DNA of 8,554 bases from Actinomycetota bacterium (GTDB lineage Bacteria > Actinomycetota > Thermoleophilia > Miltoncostaeales > Miltoncostaeaceae): positions 1 through 8,554 of the forward strand of contig SXZC01000195.1 of NCBI GenBank assembly GCA_005788075.1. Direction: 5' to 3'. Made by a program: the position numbers and the translations under genes. This document shows, piece by piece, positions 5,649-8,554 of the stretch (position 1 is its first letter; the number at the start of each line of letters is the position of its first letter). The notes beneath the pieces are model-generated. The model did no database searches. It saw only the letters and a program-made list of their open reading frames with translations, and was not told the DNA's origin.

Positions 5649-7150
5649 GCACCCCCGATGACGTCGCGGCCGATGAGGCCGACGGCGGAATCGATCGCCT
5701 GATCGCCGACCGCCGCCAGAAGGCGGCGGAGCTTCGCGCTGCGGGCGTCAACCCGTATCCGGCGCGCTTCACGGGGCGCATCCCCGTGGCCGAGGCACGG
5801 GACATCGGCGAGCCGCTCGAGGCCGGTGACGAGGCCGAGGGGCAGGTGGCCGTGGCCGGCCGGCTGGTGGCGCGCCGCGGCCAGGGCAAGACGGTATTCG
5901 CCGACATCGAGGACCGCTCGGGGACGATCCAGGCCTGGGCCACCCTCGACCGCCTGGGCGAGCAGGGGCTCGGCGTGCTGGCCGACGCCCACGTGGGCGA
6001 CATCATCGGCGTAAGGGGCACCGTGGTGCGTACCCGTCGCGGCGAGGTATCTGTTGCCGCCGACGCCGTGGAGATGCTCGCCAAGTCGCTCCGCCCACCG
6101 CCCGATCGCCACGCCGGCCTGAAGGATCCCGAGACCCGCTACCGCCAGCGATACCTCGACCTCATGGCTTCCGACGAGGTGCGCGCGCAGTTCGTGATCC
6201 GCGCCCGCGCCATCGCCGGGGTGCGCCGGTTCCTCGACGACCGGGGCTTCATCGAGGTGGAGACCCCCGTGCTGCAGCCCATCTACGGCGGCGCTGCCGC
6301 CCGCCCGTTCGTGACCCACCACAACGAGCTGGATCGTGACCTCTACCTGCGCATCGCCACCGAGCTCTACCTCAAGCGCTGCCTGGTGGGCGGGCTCGAG
6401 AAGGTCTACGAGATCGGCAAGGACTTCCGCAACGAGGGCGTGTCGTTCAAGCACAACCCCGAGTTCACGATGCTCGAGACCTACGAGGCCTACGCCGACT
6501 ACGAGGACGTCGCGGCGATGCTCGAGGAGATGGTGGCCGCCGCCGCGGTGCAGGCCACCGGGGGCACGGTGATCCCCTGGAAGGGCGGCGAGATCGACCT
6601 CACGCCGCCGTGGCGGCGCGTGCGGCTCACGGACGCGCTCGAGGAGGCCAGCGGAATCGACGTGCTCGCCCACCCCGAAGCCGCCGACCTGCGTGCCCGC
6701 ATGCGCGCCGCGGGCCTCGATGCCCCCGATACCGCGCCCTGGGGGAAGCTGGTGGACGGAATCCTGTCGCAGGCGCTCGAGCCCCAGCTGGTGCAGCCCA
6801 CGATCCTGCTCGACTACCCGCTCGAGCTCTCGCCGTTCGCCAAGCGACGCGAGGACGACCCGCGCCTGGTGGAGCGATTCGAGGCCTTCTGCGGCGGGAT
6901 GGAGATCGCAAATGCCTTCTCGGAGCTCAACGACCCGGACGACCAGCGCGAGCGATTCGCCATGCTGCAGGCCGACCGCGAGGCCGGCGATGACGAGGCG
7001 CAGCCGTCGGACGAGGACTTCCTCACGGCCCTCGAGCACGGGATGCCGCCCACCGGCGGGCTCGGGCTCGGGCTCGATCGCCTCGTGATGCTGCTCACCG
7101 ACCGGCACTCCATCCGAGAGGTCATCCTGTTCCCGGCGATGCGCACGTAG
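5645..7150 (+). CDS. lysS: Lysyl-tRNA synthetase, class II
   Basis: LysS charges tRNA-Lys with lysine using ATP. The product has an N-terminal OB-fold anticodon-binding domain (about 65-150) after the usual NPYP motif (36-39), and a class II catalytic core: motif 1 around GFIEVETPVL (201-210), ARPFVTHHNELD (219-230), motif 2 FRNEGVSFKHNPEFT (261-275), and motif 3 GGLGLGLDRLVMLL (471-484). The start is not standard. Between a GTG at 5564, deep inside greA, and the conserved region there is no ATG, GTG or TTG. CTG at 5645 overlaps the greA TGA by two bases, has GAGG seven bases upstream and gives 501 residues, the usual size. I therefore choose CTG; the alternative GTG 5564 would add 27 residues that overlap greA. 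Confidence 0.95.
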   Translation: MSTPDDVAADEADGGIDRLIADRRQKAAELRAAGVNPYPARFTGRIPVAEARDIGEPLEAGDEAEGQVAVAGRLVARRGQGKTVFADIEDRSGTIQAWATLDRLGEQGLGVLADAHVGDIIGVRGTVVRTRRGEVSVAADAVEMLAKSLRPPPDRHAGLKDPETRYRQRYLDLMASDEVRAQFVIRARAIAGVRRFLDDRGFIEVETPVLQPIYGGAAARPFVTHHNELDRDLYLRIATELYLKRCLVGGLEKVYEIGKDFRNEGVSFKHNPEFTMLETYEAYADYEDVAAMLEEMVAAAAVQATGGTVIPWKGGEIDLTPPWRRVRLTDALEEASGIDVLAHPEAADLRARMRAAGLDAPDTAPWGKLVDGILSQALEPQLVQPTILLDYPLELSPFAKRREDDPRLVERFEAFCGGMEIANAFSELNDPDDQRERFAMLQADREAGDDEAQPSDEDFLTALEHGMPPTGGLGLGLDRLVMLLTDRHSIREVILFPAMRT

Positions 7151-7151
7151 G

Positions 7152-7179
7152 TTGCGGACGGGCGCTGAGGTGATAGCGT
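7152..7179 (+). promoter_or_regulatory. Candidate promoter of the S18 gene
   Basis: TTGCGG (7152-7157) and TAGCGT (7174-7179) with a 16-nt spacer resemble the greA promoter (TTGCGT, TATCGT). The predicted start near 7186 gives a leader of about 35 nt. The -35 candidate begins directly after the lysS stop codon. Confidence 0.4.
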
Positions 7180-7220
7180 CCCGCGCCGTTTCGAAGTGCA
7201 GGTCCTAACTGGAAGGTCAC

Positions 7221-7697
7221 ATGGCGAAGCCGCGCGGACGCGGACGTATAAAGAAGAAGAAGGGTGGGGCGCCTGCGCCGCGCAAGCGTCGCCCGCTTCT
7301 GTCCGCCGAGGAGCTCGACTGGAAGAACGTCTCCTCGCTGCGTCGGTTCCTGTCCGAGCGGGGCAAGCTCCGCTCCCGCCGCATCACGGGCCTCTCGCGT
7401 CGACAGCAGACGCAGCTGGCGCAGGCCGTGAAGCGCGCGCGCATCATGGGCCTTCTCCCGTACCCCGACCAGGACCGCTCGGTCAAGGCGCATCGCGCCG
7501 CGAGCGGCATCTCGGCCGGCGTGCCCGAGGGCGCCGAGGCGACCGAGGGCGTCACCGATGAGGTGATCGTCGAGGAGATCATCGAGGTCGATGGCGATGG
7601 CACCGAGATGGTGGATGCCGAGGTCATCGAGGTGATCGAGGACGTCGAGGAGCCGGTTGCCGTGGGTGCAGGCGAGCCCGAGGACGCCGAGGCCTAG
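7221..7697 (+). CDS. rpsR: Small ribosomal subunit protein bS18 with acidic C-terminal extension
   Basis: bS18 binds the platform of the 30S subunit next to bS6. The conserved S18 core covers about residues 28-82: ELDWKNVSSLRRFLSERGK (31-49), then R-S-R-R-I-T-G-L, a Q-x-Q-L-A-Q-A-V-K-R-A-R segment and GLLPYP (77-82). The N-terminus is very basic (RGRGRIKKKK) and has no cysteine, so it is not a zinc-binding form. At 158 residues the protein is about twice the usual 75-90. Residues 101-158 hold 22 Asp/Glu and no Lys, Arg or His, with runs of Val/Ile-Glu. The ATG at 7221 follows GGAAGG (7211-7216). The gene stands alone after lysS and not in the common rpsF-ssb-rpsR-rplI order, so it could be the only S18 or a second paralogue. 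Core identity is sure; the tail function is unknown. Confidence 0.9.
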   Translation: MAKPRGRGRIKKKKGGAPAPRKRRPLLSAEELDWKNVSSLRRFLSERGKLRSRRITGLSRRQQTQLAQAVKRARIMGLLPYPDQDRSVKAHRAASGISAGVPEGAEATEGVTDEVIVEEIIEVDGDGTEMVDAEVIEVIEDVEEPVAVGAGEPEDAEA

Positions 7698-7703
7698 CCT
7701 CCC

Positions 7704-7722
7704 CGCGGGCGCCGTGCCCGCG
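7704..7722 (+). terminator. GC-rich hairpin after the S18 gene, possible terminator
   Basis: CGCGGGC (7704-7710) and GCCCGCG (7716-7722) form a perfect 7-bp stem with a 5-nt loop, starting 7 nt after the S18 stop. There is no T-run downstream, which is common for hairpin terminators proposed in GC-rich actinobacteria but lowers certainty. Confidence 0.4.
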
Positions 7723-7743
7723 CTGGGACAAGGGACGGACAAA

Positions 7744-7773
7744 GGGTGCCTTCGAGGCGCCCGCTCGGCACCC
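7744..7773 (+). other. Overlapping alternative hairpins
   Basis: The same left strand can pair in two exclusive ways. GGGTGCCT (7744-7751) pairs with AGGCGCCC (7755-7762) around a TCG loop (8 pairs, one G-T). Alternatively GGGTGCC (7744-7750) pairs with GGCACCC (7767-7773), with an inner GAG/CTC helix. It lies between the S18 gene and the small Cys-rich reading frame. This could be part of the terminator region or an attenuator-like switch; GC-rich chance pairing is also possible. Confidence 0.3.
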
Positions 7774-7804
7774 GCGCGTCGGGGCCCGCTGTCATCATCC
7801 TGAC

Positions 7805-7972
7805 ATGGAAATGGGTGCTTGTCCGGCCTGTGATGCAGCCCTCGTCTGGCGGCAGAACGGCCTCTGGTGCGACCGCTGCCACCGCAAGGTGGAAACGTGT
7901 TGCGAAGGCGCTCCGCAGCAGTGCGCGAATCCGGCGCCTGCACCCGACCGAACAGGGCTCGGCACGCCCTGA
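7805..7972 (+). CDS. Small Cys-rich zinc-ribbon-like protein (hypothetical, 55 aa)
   Basis: This 55-codon frame reads from ATG 7805 to TGA 7972. The first half has two CxxC knuckles, CPAC (residues 6-9) and CDRC (22-25), twelve residues apart, with tryptophans before each half (LVW, GLWC) and HRKVETCC after the second. This spacing is that of a small treble-clef or zinc-ribbon fold; three further cysteines (C32, C33, C40) follow. The second half is Pro/Ala-rich and looks disordered. There is no strong Shine-Dalgarno; ATG 7811 is a second in-frame start. Codon use is less GC-biased at third positions than in its neighbours, so either it is a weakly expressed gene or a relic. I do not recognise a named family. 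The cysteine spacing is the main argument for a real gene. Confidence 0.5.
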   Translation: MEMGACPACDAALVWRQNGLWCDRCHRKVETCCEGAPQQCANPAPAPDRTGLGTP

Positions 7973-7979
7973 CCGGTGC

Positions 7980-7985
7980 TACCGT
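7980..7985 (+). promoter_or_regulatory. Weak candidate -10 box upstream of clpC
   Basis: TACCGT at 7980-7985 matches TAnnnT and resembles the boxes before greA (TATCGT) and S18 (TAGCGT). A start near 7992 would give a leader of about 55 nt. No convincing -35 box or known ClgR, CtsR or HspR operator was found around it. Confidence 0.25.
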
Positions 7986-8011
7986 CGTCACCCACTGCAT
8001 CAGCCGTTTAC

Positions 8012-8035
8012 GGCCCCTGATGGGGCCCCTGGAGG
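8012..8035 (+). promoter_or_regulatory. Leader hairpin and Shine-Dalgarno of clpC
   Basis: GGCCCC (8012-8017) pairs perfectly with GGGGCC (8022-8027) around a TGAT loop. The Shine-Dalgarno GGAGG (8031-8035) begins three bases later, 11 nt before the ATG; a second purine block GAGG (8039-8042) is 4 nt before it. The hairpin does not bury the ribosome site, but its closeness could influence initiation or mark a leader structure. Confidence 0.35.
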
Positions 8036-8046
8036 ATTGAGGCACG

Positions 8047-8554
8047 ATGTTCGAACGCTTCACCGAGCGCGCCCGTCAGGTGGTCGTCCTGGCCCAGGAG
8101 GAGGCGCGGACCCTCAAGCACAATTACATCGGCACCGAGCACATCCTGCTCGGCCTGCTGCGTGAGGAGGAGGGCCTCGCCGCGCGCGTGCTGGAGGGCC
8201 TCGAGATCACGGTGGAGGAGGTGCGCGCACAGGTGATCCGCATCGTCGGTTCCGGCGAGGAGGTCACCTCGGGCCAGATCCCGTTCACCCCGCGCGCCAC
8301 GAAGGTGCTCGAGCTGGCGCTGCGCGAGGCGCTGTCGCTCGGCCACAACTACCTCGGCACCGAGCACATCCTCCTCGGCCACGTGCGCGAGACCGAGGGC
8401 GTGGCGGCGCGGATCCTCGCCGACTTCGACGCCGACTCCGAGAAGATCCGTAACGAGATCATCCGCATGCTGTCGGGTCCGGGCCGCAGGCAGGGCCAGG
8501 GCAGCGGCGGCGGTGGCGGGGGCACGCAGTCGGGCGACAAGAAGTCGAGCAAGC
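8047..8554 (+). CDS. clpC: ATP-dependent Clp protease ATP-binding subunit ClpC, N-terminal part (3' end outside window)
   Basis: ClpC is a class I Hsp100 unfoldase that feeds substrates to ClpP. The frame from ATG 8047 stays open to the window end, giving 169 codons. It begins MFERFTERARQVVVLAQEEA and contains the two ClpN repeats: HNYIGTEHILLGLLREEEG (about 25-43) and HNYLGTEHILLGHVRETEG (about 100-118). The repeat-connecting stretch includes IPFTPRATKVLELALREA, typical of ClpC N-domains. After about residue 145 a Gly/Gln/Ser-rich linker with six consecutive glycines begins (GQGSGGGGGGTQSG), before the first AAA domain, which is outside the window. The Gly-rich linker is longer and simpler than in many ClpC proteins. 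ClpC rather than ClpB is indicated by the start sequence and repeat type. Nothing seen identifies its regulator. Confidence 0.95.
   Translation, partial: MFERFTERARQVVVLAQEEARTLKHNYIGTEHILLGLLREEEGLAARVLEGLEITVEEVRAQVIRIVGSGEEVTSGQIPFTPRATKVLELALREALSLGHNYLGTEHILLGHVRETEGVAARILADFDADSEKIRNEIIRMLSGPGRRQGQGSGGGGGGTQSGDKKSSK

Noticed and set aside
5201..7108. Minus-strand open frame of 635 codons opposite greA and lysS
   Set aside because: A GC-bias shadow: low-complexity His/Gly/Leu composition and complete overlap with two well-supported genes.
7746..8165. 139-codon + strand open frame running into clpC
   Set aside because: Arg/Pro/Ser-rich with no motif, and it overlaps the start of clpC in another frame as well as the Cys-rich small frame.

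Overview
The window is a GC-rich, gene-dense bacterial segment in which every supported gene lies on the + strand. Its content points to an actinobacterium: an FtsH with a long charged tail, a DUF2469 protein (a family found mainly in Actinobacteria), type III pantothenate kinase, a ClpC-type chaperone, GTG starts, 4-nt start/stop overlaps, and -10 boxes of the TAnnnT type, one of them placed for a leaderless mRNA. A deep-branching class such as Thermoleophilia fits the style of the Dus, S18 and LysS proteins, but this is inference and not proven here.

Layout. (1) 1-894: the 3' part of ftsH, cut by the window edge. (2) 895-1079: an intergenic gap holding the first copy of a ~126-nt palindromic element. 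(3) 1080-2775: folP-folB-folK, three translationally coupled folate genes, apparently from a leaderless start. (4) 2766-2893: the second copy of the palindromic element, with almost perfect 33-nt arms; it runs over the folK stop codon and up to the next promoter. (5) 2909-5080: a DUF2469 gene, coaX and dusB, tightly packed (4-nt gap, then 4-nt overlap). (6) 5097-7150: promoter, greA and lysS; lysS appears to start at a CTG overlapping the greA stop. (7) 7152-7697: promoter and a ribosomal protein S18 gene with an unusual C-terminal tail that is acidic and free of basic residues. (8) 7698-8046: a 349-nt gap with GC hairpins, a 55-codon reading frame for a Cys-rich zinc-ribbon-like peptide, and a short hairpin just before the clpC Shine-Dalgarno. 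(9) 8047-8554: the N-terminal domain of ClpC, cut by the window edge.

Function. The genes are mostly housekeeping: protein quality control (FtsH, ClpC) at the two ends, and between them tetrahydrofolate synthesis (DHPS, DHNA, HPPK), coenzyme A synthesis (CoaX), tRNA modification and charging (Dus, LysS), transcript cleavage (GreA) and the ribosome (S18). The least explained parts are the pair of conserved-core, variable-arm palindromes that bracket folPBK, the S18 acidic tail, and the small zinc-ribbon reading frame.
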